Origin: Bagarius yarrelli
Lineage: Eukaryota; Chordata; Actinopteri; Siluriformes; Sisoridae
NCBI GenBank assembly: GCA_005784505.1
Contig: VCAZ01000019.1
Span: 1,598,501 to 1,662,500 of the forward strand
Direction: 5' to 3'
Length of the DNA: 64,000 nt
Part shown: positions 35,040-47,600 of the stretch, one piece after another
Position numbering within the stretch: position 1 is the stretch's first letter
Layout: the number at the start of each line of letters is the position of its first letter
Translations under genes and position numbers: made by a program
The notes under the pieces: model-generated
What the model was told of the DNA's origin: nothing
Database searches by the model: none
The model's input: the letters and a program-made list of their open reading frames with translations, nothing else

Positions 35040-35480
35040 TGCCATAGCTAGTCTTTCCGGAGTCCCTAACTGCACAATATGTCCTTTAATCCTACACAAC
35101 AATACGCTTATTAATCCAACTTTCTCTCTCTCTTTCGTGGGTGGGTTAACTTGCCCCTGAGGTACCAGTGGCCAGATTCCTGCCCCGTTCCTTGATTTCG
35201 AGAAGCTTTGAGGATGGACTCACTCTGCTCCACTGAGCCAAGTCTACAATTTACATTACATTTAATCATCATAACAATTTGTTGTAATTAACAATAACAT
35301 GTGGTGGCACCCAAATGAGGATGGGTTCTCTATTGAGTCTGGTTCCTCTGAACGTTTCTTCCTACTTCATCTCAGAGTGTTTTTTTTTTGGGTTTTTTTT
35401 GCCACAGTCTGTTCTGTGTTAAGCTGCCTCGAGACAATGTCTGTTGCTAAAAGCGCTATACATATAAAATAAATTGAATT
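35040..35480 (+). repeat. dispersed teleost repeat (gtaaagctgctttga family)
   Basis: Contains caaatgaggatgggttctc, tctggttcctctgaac, and an aagctgcctcgagacaatg-to-gcgctatacat tail followed by aaattgaattgg. It is collinear with 13690-14150. Confidence 0.6.
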
Positions 35481-35615
35481 GGAAATTAAGTCAAACAAAT
35501 AAAAAAAAAGACTAAATATGAGATGATAAGACTTTTTATTGGTTTATTTATTTATTAATTTACTCTTAGAAGATCCAGGACTTGATTTCATGGGAGAATT
35601 CACCGCCAAACAGGA

Positions 35616-35780
35616 CACATTTACAGCGTTTAGCAGATGTTCTTATCCAGAGTGACTTACATTTATCTCTTTCATACAACTGAGCAATTAGGGGTTAAGG
35701 GCTTTGCTCAGGGGGCCAGCAGTGGTGGCTTGGTGGTGCTGGGAATCGAACCCCGGTCTTTCTGGTTTCAGTCCAACACT
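35616..35780 (-). repeat. tRNA-derived SINE-like element, family 1
   Basis: Reverse copy: tttacagcgtttagcagatg, ggggttaagggctttgctca, ggaatcgaaccccgg. The tRNA-head end is truncated. Confidence 0.7.
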
Positions 35781-36003
35781 GCAAACAGTCTTAATATTAT
35801 CTTAATCTCAATCTTAACAATTATAAAATAAAGTTATTAATAGTTGATATAGGTTTTTTTTTAATGTTGAAAAATGTTCAGACAAAGCGCTCTTAAAACA
35901 ATGTTCTAGGAACGTCCTTATAACATCATTAGTACTTACTGAATGTTGGGTGAAATAGTATATTCAGTTAAAGATATTTTTACTTTATTAACGCAGTGTA
36001 AAG

Positions 36004-36200
36004 TAGTGAGGAGTGGCAGGATTAGTTGAAAGAATAAAAAAGTTCTGGGTTACTGATAAAGTTGTGGGTTCAAAGCCCCTGCGCTGCCACTGTTGGGTCT
36101 TAACCTTCTTTATTCCAGAGACGCTGTACTATAACTGACCCTGTGCTCTGTGTCTGACTTCCTATGCTGGAATAAACTCAGAGAAGGAATTCATTTCTGG
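36004..36200 (+). repeat. SINE-like element, family 2 (diverged)
   Basis: Has gtgggttcaaagcccctgcg, gctgccactgttgggtctta and actataactgaccctgtgct, aligning with the family-2 copies at 24291 and 41755. Confidence 0.5.
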
Positions 36201-36201
36201 G

Positions 36202-36380
36202 ATTTGGCAGACACCCTGATCCAGAGTGACTTACATTTTATGCAATTTAGACAACTAAACAATTGGGGGGGTTCAGGGCCTTGCTCAAGGGCCCAGTGGT
36301 GGTAAGTTGGTGGTGCTGGGAATCAAACCCACAATCTTCTAGTTAGCAGTCCAACACCTTAACCACTGCGCTACCACCTA
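36202..36380 (-). repeat. tRNA-derived SINE-like element, family 1
   Basis: Reverse copy: atttggcagacaccctgatc, ttcagggccttgctcaaggg, ggaatcaaacccacaatc, ccaacaccttaaccactgcg. It forms an inverted pair with the next copy. Confidence 0.7.
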
Positions 36381-36446
36381 TGCCGTGATATAAATGTGAC
36401 TACCTGCGTGTACTTCCACGCTGAATTGATTAAAGTGAGGTGGTGG

Positions 36447-36634
36447 TTGGGTAGTGGTAGCATAGTGGTTGAGGTGTTGGACTGCTAATTGGAAGATTGA
36501 GGTTTGATTTCCAGCACCACCAAGCTACCACTGCTGGGACCCTAAGCAAAGCCTTTAATCCCCAATTTATCTCTGTATAAAAGAGATACATGTAAGTCGC
36601 TCTGGATAAGGACGTCTGCCAGATGCTGTAAATA
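36447..36634 (+). repeat. tRNA-derived SINE-like element, family 1
   Basis: Forward copy: gggtagtggtagcatagtgg, gaggtttgatttccagcacc, ggacgtctgccagatgctgt. It lies 66 bp from the preceding reverse copy. Confidence 0.7.
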
Positions 36635-36653
36635 ACATTGTCAGGAAGTTGAG

Positions 36654-36685
<32 letters not shown>

Positions 36686-37260
36686 AATTTCATGTTGATA
36701 TGTAAGCACGCAGGAATATGAAAGAAGCAAAGAAAGAAAAAAACACTACCGGATGCAGATTAAGTAGTCCTTTTCCTTTTTTTTTTTATTCCTGTGTTAA
36801 TACAATAAATATACAAAACTTAAACTACTCGACATGCGACTGCAGAGGGAGACAAGAGTGCATTTGTACAGTACAATGAAATTATTCAGGACGACAGGCA
36901 ACCACTCGTCAATTATCATTAATTTTTTTTTTTTTTTTTTTACAAAATATACAAATATCCCTTAGGACTTCATCACCACCTTGTCAGTGTTTCAACTAAT
37001 CATGTCGGAGTTCAAAAAGTACAACTAAAAAGCCACGACCCGACACAACACACGCACGCACGCACGCACGCAGGCTCACGTCACATCTTCTGACAGATTT
37101 TCCCATGTGATTAGTGTTAATGTGGAACCGATATTCAGGTGCCATTCGTCAAAAAACAAAAGTTCTAAAAAAATGAAAAAAAAAAAGGAAGAAACGACTT
37201 GCAGCAGCTCATCAAAGGAATGAGGAGGGGGATGGGGGGGTTTGGTTTATTGGGTTGGTT

Positions 37261-37285
37261 GGGTGGGGTGGGGTGGGGTGGGGGG
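37261..37285 (+). repeat. G-quadruplex-type G tract
   Basis: Four or more runs of three to six G separated by single T (gggtggggtggggtggggtg), a classical quadruplex pattern on the plus strand. Confidence 0.8.
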
Positions 37286-37394
37286 AGCAAACCGCTCAAA
37301 ATGAGATTAGGAGCAAAAATATCTCGCATGACTGTGTGGTAACGTCCGAGTATCAGTTCACAAGTAAATACTGTAAAGAGCTGACTGACACTAC

Positions 37395-37395
<1 letters not shown>

Positions 37396-37463
<68 letters not shown>
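37396..37463. repeat. (CA)n microsatellite
   Basis: Uninterrupted CA dinucleotide run of about 68 bp, the longest CA tract in the window. Confidence 0.95.
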
Positions 37464-37465
<2 letters not shown>

Positions 37466-37552
37466 AAAACACAACCCTTACCTGTGGGAACTGTTTCTCA
37501 GAGATCATAGTTACAGGAGTGCTTTAATTTGAAATGTAATTTATAATAAATA

Positions 37553-37553
<1 letters not shown>

Positions 37554-37585
<32 letters not shown>
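37554..37585 (+). repeat. poly-A run
   Basis: About 30 consecutive A after aataaatac. On the plus strand this looks like a processed-transcript or retroelement tail; on the gene strand it is a poly-T run. Confidence 0.9.
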
Positions 37586-37587
<2 letters not shown>

Positions 37588-37663
37588 TGTCCCTAGTGGA
37601 CAGAAATGATAAGACAACTTTCATTTCTAAACCCTATAGGGAGATCATTAGCTGTGCAACTCA

Positions 37664-38487
37664 AACGGGGTGGGAATCTTTAGGTACTTTACGATCTGAT
37701 CCGGTTCCAAATTCCGAGAGTCACAATCCGATTCCAGAATCGATTCTTAATCTACACTTTTTTTTCTAATTCTTCCGCTGTGTTAAATATGTTTCCATCT
37801 TTACATTTTAACCAGAATTGGAGTTTCTATGCTTTTTGTTTATAGTTGGAATTTCTGTATGACATCATCATCATCCATCTTGAAAAAAAGATGATTTGGT
37901 TTCATAAATTTTCTTTTATTAACAAAGGATGAAACATCGGAACGTCAGATTATTAGAACGATTATGAGAAACACTTAATTAAAGTGTTGCCACGCAGTCG
38001 ATTTCACATTTGATGTTAATTTTTGTTCAAATTAAGCAATTTATGTAACAGACTAATTTATTTAAGATTTATTTATTTACTGTTTATTAAGTTTAGACAG
38101 GGTAATTTTGTGTCAGCGCTCATTCTGTGTGTGTGTGTGTGTGTGAATGCATTTTCCCCCTCAGGGCTTGCCGTAGTTTGGTGAGAGTGCATGCGCACAG
38201 GGATGTGAGACAGAAGAGAAAGTTTCGAATACTAATCTGTATCTAATAAACCAGTTCAGTACATTTCGGACTTCTTACATTATTTTATTAATTTGAAGTT
38301 TTTAAGTGAACCTGCGTCAAACGCTCGATTAAACTTATAATTTTTCTGTTACTTGCACGCGCAGGCCCGCATCGTCGCCATCTTATTTGAATTTAGAACC
38401 GATTCTGGACTTTTAAGAATTGATTCAGGAATCGTTAGGGAAAGAATCGCAATGCATCGATTTTCTCCCCACCCCTACGCAACACCG
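37664..38487. mobile_element. inverted-repeat element, about 0.8 kb
   Basis: The left end reads cggggtgggaatctttagg and the right end gaatcgcaatgcatcgattt then tctccccacccc, so the termini are imperfect inverted repeats. Internal copies of gattcnnnaatcg-type phrases occur near both ends. The layout resembles non-autonomous hAT-like elements. No transposase frame is present. Confidence 0.5.
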
Positions 38488-39284
38488 TCTCTTTCTCTCT
38501 TTTACACACACAAACACACACACAAACAAACACATTCTTTAAAACGAATAAAATCGTTTTTTGATATTTCCGCATGCCATTAGAAAAACAAATAGCATTA
38601 TCTTCTATCAGGGCTTTTATCTCTCACCAGCACCTGAACATTTCAGACTCTGGCCCGAGGTTTAGGGTGTTTCTCCGGCATGTCTAACCCGCCGCTCGTG
38701 ATTGTAGGTCACGAAACGAGCCTCGGTAAGAAAGCGAAGGAGCTTCGACGCATTTTTAGAAAAGCAGGAACAGCATGTAAGGCAGAATCGGAGATCAAAA
38801 AAAAAAAAGCAACGGAGGAGCCACCTGAAACTCCCACCAGGGGCATTCAGTGAAGGACATTCCCATTGGCCAATGGAAGGCAGGAATAAAATGGGAGGCT
38901 TGTTGGTGTGAGATATTAGTGGATTGTGTTGATGACGTGTACAGCGTTCTACCTTTCTGTTCGCTTTGGATGTTTACAGCACTTCCGGTTTATAACTATG
39001 AGTCAGCACATGCGTAATCAGAATGGACAATTTAAACATGAGTGGAGTATGACAAGCAAACACACACAGGCGCGCTCTCAGAGAGTGCATTTGCTAAGTA
39101 AAAGGCCATCGTCTTAGTTAGCCAATGGAGTGCACCGAGTTGATGAAAGGGGCGGAGTCTGGGATGCTCCACATCTGAAACAGGCTTACAGATGACTCAT
39201 GTCAAAGGAGTACAATAAAAAAAAGAAAGGAAAAAAGAAGGGAAAATGGGAGGAGCTTGAAGTTGGGCCTGCTCTCTTAGCCAA

Positions 39285-39979
39285 TCAGAACTGCTCTTTA
39301 AATGCCCCACGGGCAGCATTGGAGGCGGCGTTAGCGGCCGCCGTTTGGACTGTTTTGTTAGACATGACGCCCGTGGCGAATTCCTGCTGAGCCTTCTCGA
39401 AGCTTGCACCAGTGGTCCGATACAGCCCGTGGACCTACACACACATAATATTTTTAATGATTTAATGTCCAAAAATTTTTAAATATTTAAGTATTTTGAG
39501 AAAAAACACCAAACACACTAAATTCTGGCTAAATTGCAGCCCAACCCCTCGTACTTCTAATATTACTATAATTATTACCATCATTATTGCTGCATGTACT
39601 TTTTATCCACACAATAACTTTCTATCTCAGACCAGCAATTTTACCTTTTTAAACATGATGAGAGAGATGACAGCAGAGGCAGTAAACAGAGCTGCAATCA
39701 GGATCATGATGATGCCAACAGGAATGCTTCTATTAAGGCCAGTTAATGCCGAGATCCACCCACTATACACACACACACACACACACACACAGAGAACAAT
39801 AAACACCACAAGCAGACAGAGACTCCATGTGCAATTCCATCAGCTCAGCTGTAATATGAAATGGGAATACCTGACTCCCCATCCTGTGATGCCAATCGCC
39901 TGCATCACATGGACACCAAACTGACAAATATAGACGAAGAAAAACACAAAGAAGCGGAAAGAGCTGTCACTCCTGTGAG

Positions 39980-40059
<80 letters not shown>

Positions 40060-40094
40060 AGTGTGTGTGAGAGAGCGAGACAGAGAAAGAGAAA

Positions 40095-40138
<44 letters not shown>

Positions 40139-41633
40139 AAGAGAGAAACAGAGAGCGAAAGATAAAGGAAGGAAAATAGAGAAAGAGTAAAGAGAGAGAG
40201 AGAATTGAAAAGAGAAAGAGAGAGAAATAAAGTGAGGGAGTGAGAAGAGAAGCGAAAGAAAAAGTAGAAAAAGGGAGAGAACTGAGGAAGTAGCAAAAAG
40301 TGAGAGAGAAGTAAAAAAAAAAAAAAAGAGAAAGTGAGAGAGAGAAATAGAAAAATAGAGAAAGAGAGAGAAAGAGAGAGAGGGAAAATTAGTGAATGAG
40401 TAAGTAAGTGAGTGAGAAAGAGAGAATGTGTAATAGAGTGTGAGAGAAAGAGAGAAGGAGGAAATGAGAGAGAGAAAATAAGTGATTGAGTGAGTGAGAA
40501 AAAAAGAAAAAAGTGTAATAGAGTGTGAGAGAGAAAGTGAACAAAAGTGAGAGATGGAGAGAGAAAGGAAATGAGAGAGAGAGAGAAAATAAGTGAATGA
40601 GTAAAAAAGAAAAAAGGGATCAAGTGTAATAAAGAGTGTGTGTGTGAGAGAGAGAGAAAAGAGTGAGAGATGGAAAGAGAGGAAATGAAAGGAAGTGAGA
40701 GAAAAAGAGAAAAAGAGAGAGAGAATATTGTTTACTGTCAGTGTTTACTGTTTGTACACGTGTGTGTTTTAGGTGTTATAATGTTTTATACAGAATAAAT
40801 AAGGACGAAATCACAATGCCTGATTCTGTTATCAGTTATGGTCTGCTGTGATGCTGATCTACTCTCAGGCTGATTCTTTTCCTACCGCTTATTCTACAGT
40901 CATTTAGCAGAGAAATAAAGAAATAACAAACGACGACTCGTTCTGGACAGAAAACGGTTGACAACACTTTTTTTTTAAATGCTTAACGTATCTTTCAGTA
41001 GTTTAGGAAAAAAACAAAAACAAAAAAAACATTGTTTCTTGTGTCAAACTGCAACTGTTTAACATTATTCTAGCAAATTTCAATACAAATTTTATTCATA
41101 CCCGTTACAAATCATATATAGAGTGTAGTTTTGGTGGAAAATTACATACTGATTCAAAAATAGTACAAACTTGAGCCATTACCTCAATAATCTCAGTGTT
41201 TCTACTTCCTTGTGAATAAATAACAGTCGTTATCTCACGTGAAACACGGTACGGACGTGCTTATTAAAGGTTACGCGCTTTTAAGTAGCGAATGAGTGTG
41301 TGTTACCTGAACGCTCCATACAGCGGTCTGTACCAGCAGACGAATGAGCAGGGAGTAAAGAGCATAAACCACAGCATGGCCAGGCCAAAGTCAACGCCGC
41401 GCAATGAATCGACGCAGAACCACGCCAAGCAGCCGAAGATGTTCAGGAACAATGTTGCTGTGTGGACTGGAGGAAAAAAAACAAAAACAAATCAAACATG
41501 CTATATGTCAGATTAACGCCAGTGAATTGTAAACTGTAGCAGTGAAACTTTTGGCTAATAAGCAATTCGCTAAAAAACTTCAGTATAATGATTCGGTCTC
41601 CCCCACACACCCCTTACACACTAGCGGGATTAT

Positions 41634-41668
<35 letters not shown>

Positions 41669-44600
41669 GAGGACTTTATTCTGCACATCATTAATGCATG
41701 ACTGAAATCCCCACAGACTTTCCTTTTTCTCACTGCTGCTTTAACAAGTTGTTTGGGGCAGTGGTGGCTCAAATGGTTAAGGTGCTGAGTTGTTAATCTG
41801 AAGACCAGAAACACCTGGGTTCAAGCCCCACCTCGGCAAATCAACCACTGTTGGGTCCTTGAGCAAGACCCTTAACCCCTCCTGCTCCAGGGGCGCTGTA
41901 TCATAGCTGACCCTGCGCTCTGACCCCCAACTTACTAAGATGGGATATGCGAAAAATGCATTTCATTGGCTCTGTACACGTACCTCACACAATGAATTGA
42001 ATATACTTATAATTATTGTACACGAACCTATAAACTGTTATGGGGGAAAAATATCTGATTCCCACCACCGCAATCCAGACCAAATATCTGCTGGTGTGTG
42101 TACCGTTTCTGTGATAAGCATATTAACATCACTCTGTACTAGTAAAATAGGGCAAGAATCTGGTGTTAAAGGGCCCATCGGAGGAAACATGCACATTTCT
42201 AACTTGTTTAAACTGAAATATGCGCGTGTGTGTGTGTGTGTGTGTGTATACACAACCACACTATAATAATAACGATCCACCCAGTGTTTATATAAAATCA
42301 TCATAAATTGTTTCCTCTTGCTCAAATTAAGCCGTTTTCAGATGCCTGACACATGGACCAAGGCCGCTCCCACGATTGTTTGCTTCTTTTGATCACCTCC
42401 GACTAAAAAAAAAAAAAAATGCATTGGGCTCTTCGATTTCATTTCAGCTAGTTTATTTCCTGAAAGCTGCAGTAACAATAATATTAGTGAGATCGGCCAC
42501 TAACGTTGGATGCGAGGAGGTCTGGGTTCCTGTTCATTCCAAAGGTGAGTCAGTGGGGTTGTGAGTCAGGGTCAGGAAACTGTGCAGGACACGAGAGGTT
42601 TTTTTTTTTCACTATAACCAGGACCCAGCATGTCTTCATAGAGCTCGGGGGCTTTGTCATTCTAGAACAGTGTTTGGGTCTCTTAGACCTCAACGTCCAA
42701 CCCTAACACTTTTGGGAAGACACACTTATGCAGATGTGCTGATAAGGTGTACATAAACCTTTAGTTATATAATATGTTTTCCCCAGGAGGCTTTTCAAAT
42801 TAAAACAAAGTCTATTTTTAGCTTAGTTAATGATTTAGGCAAGCAGAAGTGTTTGCTCACATTACAGCAGATCTAATTTAGAACAGGGGATCATCTGAGG
42901 AACACATAAGAGCTTACAGACCGTTGCAGTTAAAACAACAAATTCGGTCCAAAACCTGTATAGTAAAATGCACAGAACAGATGCTCGGGTATGTGCCGGT
43001 CCTAATCATATTAAACAACACACTGATAGGACAATGAGATGGCCCTTATGTAAATAAATACATCTTTAAATGTTTGTGTAGATGGAAAGCCTATTAAAAA
43101 CACCTTCACAAAAACACTTCACCCCACCAGTAATGGAATAATGAGAAGGGATGGATTTGAGTTCTAAGGGCCCACGCACTTTAAGGGCCCCAAGAGATCT
43201 GTTTTATAACAGTATAAGCAGTAATGTAATCGTATGTTTGGTGCGGAATGGGTGTGGTAGGGGGCCCAACCTTATTCTCTCACAGGGCCCAAAATTGCTG
43301 ATTATAACTAAAGTGTGTGGCGATCTGGAAAAAAAGCGTTAAATTACGTTTTTGGCCAAATAGATCATAACCACAACATGAAACTGTTTGACTTGCTTAA
43401 ACTATTCGGAGTGAGAACAGAGTCTGCCCAAACAAACAAACACCGTTGCCAGTTTGGTGTAATCAACATTTTTTTTAATGACACAACAAAAGCATTTACG
43501 CCAGAGATATTGCCAGAGCCGGGCTGCGCTTTTCCATTGAAAAAAAAAAAAGTTAGGGTCTGAGCCTGATGACATCAGTGGGCGGAGCTTCCACCAAAGA
43601 GCACAGTTTTAGAGGCGAAAAAGCCAGCGTGTGATTTAAGTCACATGTTAGTGATCTAGCAGGTTCTGCTCCCTACCAGTACAATTGTAAGCCAGTTAAT
43701 GTTATTAGAATAACTTCTTAAGACAGCAAGTCTTTTGTTCCTATTTTTCCCACAGCAGTTTGGTAGCAAGTGCATTAAAAAAAAGGACGATATTTATCTA
43801 TTTATAGATAAACTGGGATGAGCTTTTTTTTATATAAGCAATTTCTTCCTTACTACAATACCCTGTAACTGAAGAACTAAACATCTAGTAGTAAGTGTTT
43901 ACCTTGCAAAATATTTTTTTAGGCCATGTCACATATGTTCAATAGCACACAATCCTCACTGCTGATTGGCTGACAGGAAGACAGCGCTTTAGAAATGTTG
44001 AGGCACTCACACATCCACAGGTAGTACATGATCTTAACCGTCTTCTGAAACTCCACTGGGATGTCGACTGATATGTCATGGTAGAAACACGGACCCACAG
44101 GAAACTTCTCGGGTAGCGGCGGCCAGTTGTTTTTCCTCCCTAACAAAGTACGAGGAAAAAGAGAAAAAAAAGAAAGGGAAACTATTTAATGGTAGATATT
44201 GGTTTCAAATTAATCTGAGTGAATTTTCTTCAATATTCTCCAACAAGCGGGGAAGAAATTAAGAGTGCACTAATAGGCATAGTGTCATGCAATTCAGTTG
44301 AGCCAAAACTACTAGAAAAATGTGCATTTAAGCCGACGACCTCCTACCACCATGTCCGAGAAAAGAATTATTCAATAATAGGGCTGCATCAAACAGTTAT
44401 CTTAAGTTATCAATTAATCAACAGAATAATTGGAAATAAAACCAGAAAACTTTTCAAAATGTCTCCCCAAAAAAGCTACAATTATTTCACCGATTATTCA
44501 TTACAATTTGATTAATTATTCGGCTAACAAGTTATAAATATTTATGATAATAAAACAAGGGAATCACTTTAACTTTAAAAAACAAACAACTATTTCTATT

Positions 44601-47600
44601 ACCTACACAGTTTTAGAAAAATTTAGGTTTTGCAGTCACTAATGATACGATTTAAATAAATACACTAGAGCAACACAATTATAACATTGACACCCTTTTT
44701 TTTATATTTTATTCTGCTAAAATGAACTTTTTGGAACAGATGTTTTAACAGCGCTATTGCAAACAGAAACAAGTTTATTAGAAATTCTTTGTCGCTACGT
44801 TATTTGTTGCTTTTCTGTTGAACACGAGCGTTAATATGGACTATAAGTGACTTAAAGATACACACACTCACAGAGCGGAATATTGAGTGGAGGGTCTCAC
44901 TGCGCAGTGATGACGGCTAGAGGGAAAGCACAACCTGCATGGGAAATATTTTCCTTGATTTCAGGGCATCGAATATCGAATATCGAATAGATCTGCTGAC
45001 TTCACACTAGTTCTTCTGCGCCTCATTTATAATAATGTCACCACAAAGTTTGGAAACGCTGCTTTAAACAAGCTAAATAATCGTAAAGTGACTGGAATTT
45101 ACTGTCGTCCCGACTGAGGAGGGATTGCAAATGTCCACATCGCTATAATCAGGTTCTTTTTAGATTTTTCCTTTGTGCAACAGCGCCACACTGGTTCAAC
45201 TTTGTTACTGCAGGTTTTATAACATGACAATTTGACAACAACAAAAAATAATATTTGTTGAACTTTTTTTGGTGTCGATAATATTGACTAATCATTTTGG
45301 CTCTATTTGATAATAATATTTAGAAAATGCACAATTAAAGGGAAAGACTTTTAAAGAAACTGAAGACTTTTTTATACGATACAAGACAAGTAACAAAAAA
45401 AAAAAAGGGCTCGTTAGTAAGTATTGGCATCACACCTCCAGATGCATTAAGTGACTGCATCTCTCTCTCTCTGCGGTCGAGCTCTGCAGCTTTCCTCTCC
45501 AACTCCTCCTGCCTCCTCAGCAGCTCGGCCTGGGCCCGTGCCTGATCCTGCGACACACACACAAACACACACACCGCATTAAAACGCACCTTGTTACAAA
45601 TCTGGTTGACGAAGGTGACATAAACAAAAGGAAACCAGTCCACAAACACACACACTGCTGGCATGTGCCGTCATGTAGTATTTTCATGAATTATGTTTTA
45701 CAATACGCGTGAGTGTGTCGAGGTTGTTAAGGTTACACATTCCCAGGATTTAATCTAGCAGATTCACTTTCTCTCCCACACATACCTGCCATTATATTTA
45801 TATAAAAAAAATCCATATTCGCAGCAAAAAAAAAAAATAACTCTTTTATTTGCACAGTTAACTGTCTGAAAATTTCGTATGCAGCAGTTTGGGTTATCAG
45901 ATTTTTTTATCTGTTGCGTGAATAGATGGATACATGAAGCCCTGCACAAAGATACTGTCTATGACTTTTTCTTTTTTTTTTTTTTTAGTACCTTACACTT
46001 ACTGTTATTCGGAAAATTATTTTCTTAATTTGAAATTTTAATCGCTTGATTTTTCTCCGATTAATCACATTGTCACGCGCAAAATTTAACGATGAATTGG
46101 CAAAGCAGTGTATTGCATCCGTTTTATTTCTAAAGTACTGCTATATGAACAATAGTGCAATAACATTTGGTTTGTGAATTCTTTAAACGAATAAACTAGC
46201 ATAGTACCTCTACATAGTAGCAGTTGGTCTCTTGTAAATCCTAATTTGAACATTAATGTAATCAAATTGAATAGAAAACTGAAGTTTATTGTCAGGGCAT
46301 CAAGGTTTTATCTAGTAGTTTTCTAAACAGAGTCTAGGGCAGAGTGGAGCTTTAAAAATTCCCGCTCTACTCTCAAAGCATTTTATAATCGCTCTATTCC
46401 AGGTTAGCATTTTCCTGCTCCTGGCTCACTCTGCACTTCTAACGTTTACAGCACTTGGCAGACGTCCTTATCCAGAGCGACTTACACATATCTCTTTTAT
46501 ATAACTAAGCAATTGGGGGTTAAAGGGGCCCAGCAGTGGTAACTTTGTGGGGCTGGGAATCGAACCCCGATTTCCCAACACGTTAAACACTGAGCTACCA
46601 CTTCTTGGAAAAAGTTGTGGCTTATTAATTCTTCATTTTAAATATTATATTATGGATAGATCATTTTTAAGGAAATACATATTTTATTATTTTTGGTCAG
46701 TGGCTTAGTAGCACAGGAATTTGTTCATGCTCTATGCAGCTGACCTGAACACCGGCTCCAAAATTCCGGCAAAACCGCTCCGCTTCGCTCAGATAATCTG
46801 ACAGCTACCTTCCATCCGAAAACAGCATAAAGAGGAGTTTTGTACTTTTCTCCATTTTTATTTTGGTTCATGTCTGCAGGTTAATGTGTTATAAAAATAA
46901 AAATCTGATAACCCAGACCGCTGCATACGAAATTTTCAGACAGTTAACTGTGCAAATATGGATTTTTTTCATGATGATGATAATCTTCCCTGGTGTGGAA
47001 AGCATTCGGCTGAATAACAGAAAATATCTGAAAATACCATATCAAGGGCTTAAACTGGTAGTGGACTGTAACGTTACTGAATCCATGGCCCCGTCTGAAA
47101 TCGCATAATTTCACAGTATATAGTAGGTAAAACCAAGTATGCAAGGCGAGTTGTATGTCTGAATCCTTAGTATGTGAATGACAGTACACGAAAAGTTCCC
47201 GGATGATCTACTACTCCCGCTCTGATTATGATGGATACTTTACTGCCCCATGAAGCTGCGGGAGAGAGAAGACTTGCAGAAGTAGTCTTCTTACTTGCAG
47301 AAGTAGTGCAATGCAGCACTTTTCTAGTGGTTCAAGTACTTGAAAAAAAAATCATTTTCTTTGTAGTTTAATTGCACTGGTTAAACATCATTCAAGTTAA
47401 ACCCTAGCCAAGTATAAATTCGCGCTGTAGGTCACACAACAAGATCAACACGGGGAATGTAGTACTTTAGAATTTTATTCATACTACATGTAATCATGTT
47501 TTTTTAACAATCAGGAAGTGTGTATTTACTTAAACGTAATACATAACTTGAGTAGTATGTGATTTCAGATGGAGCCACTGCGTATGGTCTCCTGCAGGTG

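Larger units (their letters stand above)
34597..39284. other. intergenic region and scamp1 3' UTR/flank
   Basis: Upper part: probable scamp1 3' UTR (see separate entry). Lower part: repeats, namely a dispersed repeat (35040-35480), SINE-like copies (35616-35780, 36004-36200, 36202-36380, 36447-36634), a G-rich tract (37226-37285), a (CA)n (37396-37463), poly-A (37554-37585) and an inverted-repeat element (37664-38487). No extra coding exon was recognised. Confidence 0.5.
36785..39284 (-). other. possible scamp1 3' UTR
   Basis: Downstream of the scamp1 stop codon. At the low end, aataaa followed by a run of A on the minus strand (about 36780-36795) could be a polyadenylation site. Stretches at about 36800-37130 and 38600-39280 do not match the repeats noted elsewhere in the window. 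SCAMP1 genes are known for long 3' UTRs, but this extent is inferred from position only, and an inverted-repeat element interrupts it. Confidence 0.3.
41467..44010. other. scamp1 intron with repeats
   Basis: Contains an (AAT)n at about 41636-41664, a family-2 SINE-like element (41755-42000), a (GT)n near 42226-42248 and a dispersed repeat at 43150-43310 matching 6750-7012. No exon was seen. Confidence 0.5.

Noticed and set aside
39967..40623. A 218-residue Ser/Leu/Phe-rich minus-strand frame
   Set aside because: It is a low-complexity translation of the polypyrimidine strand of the scamp1 intron.
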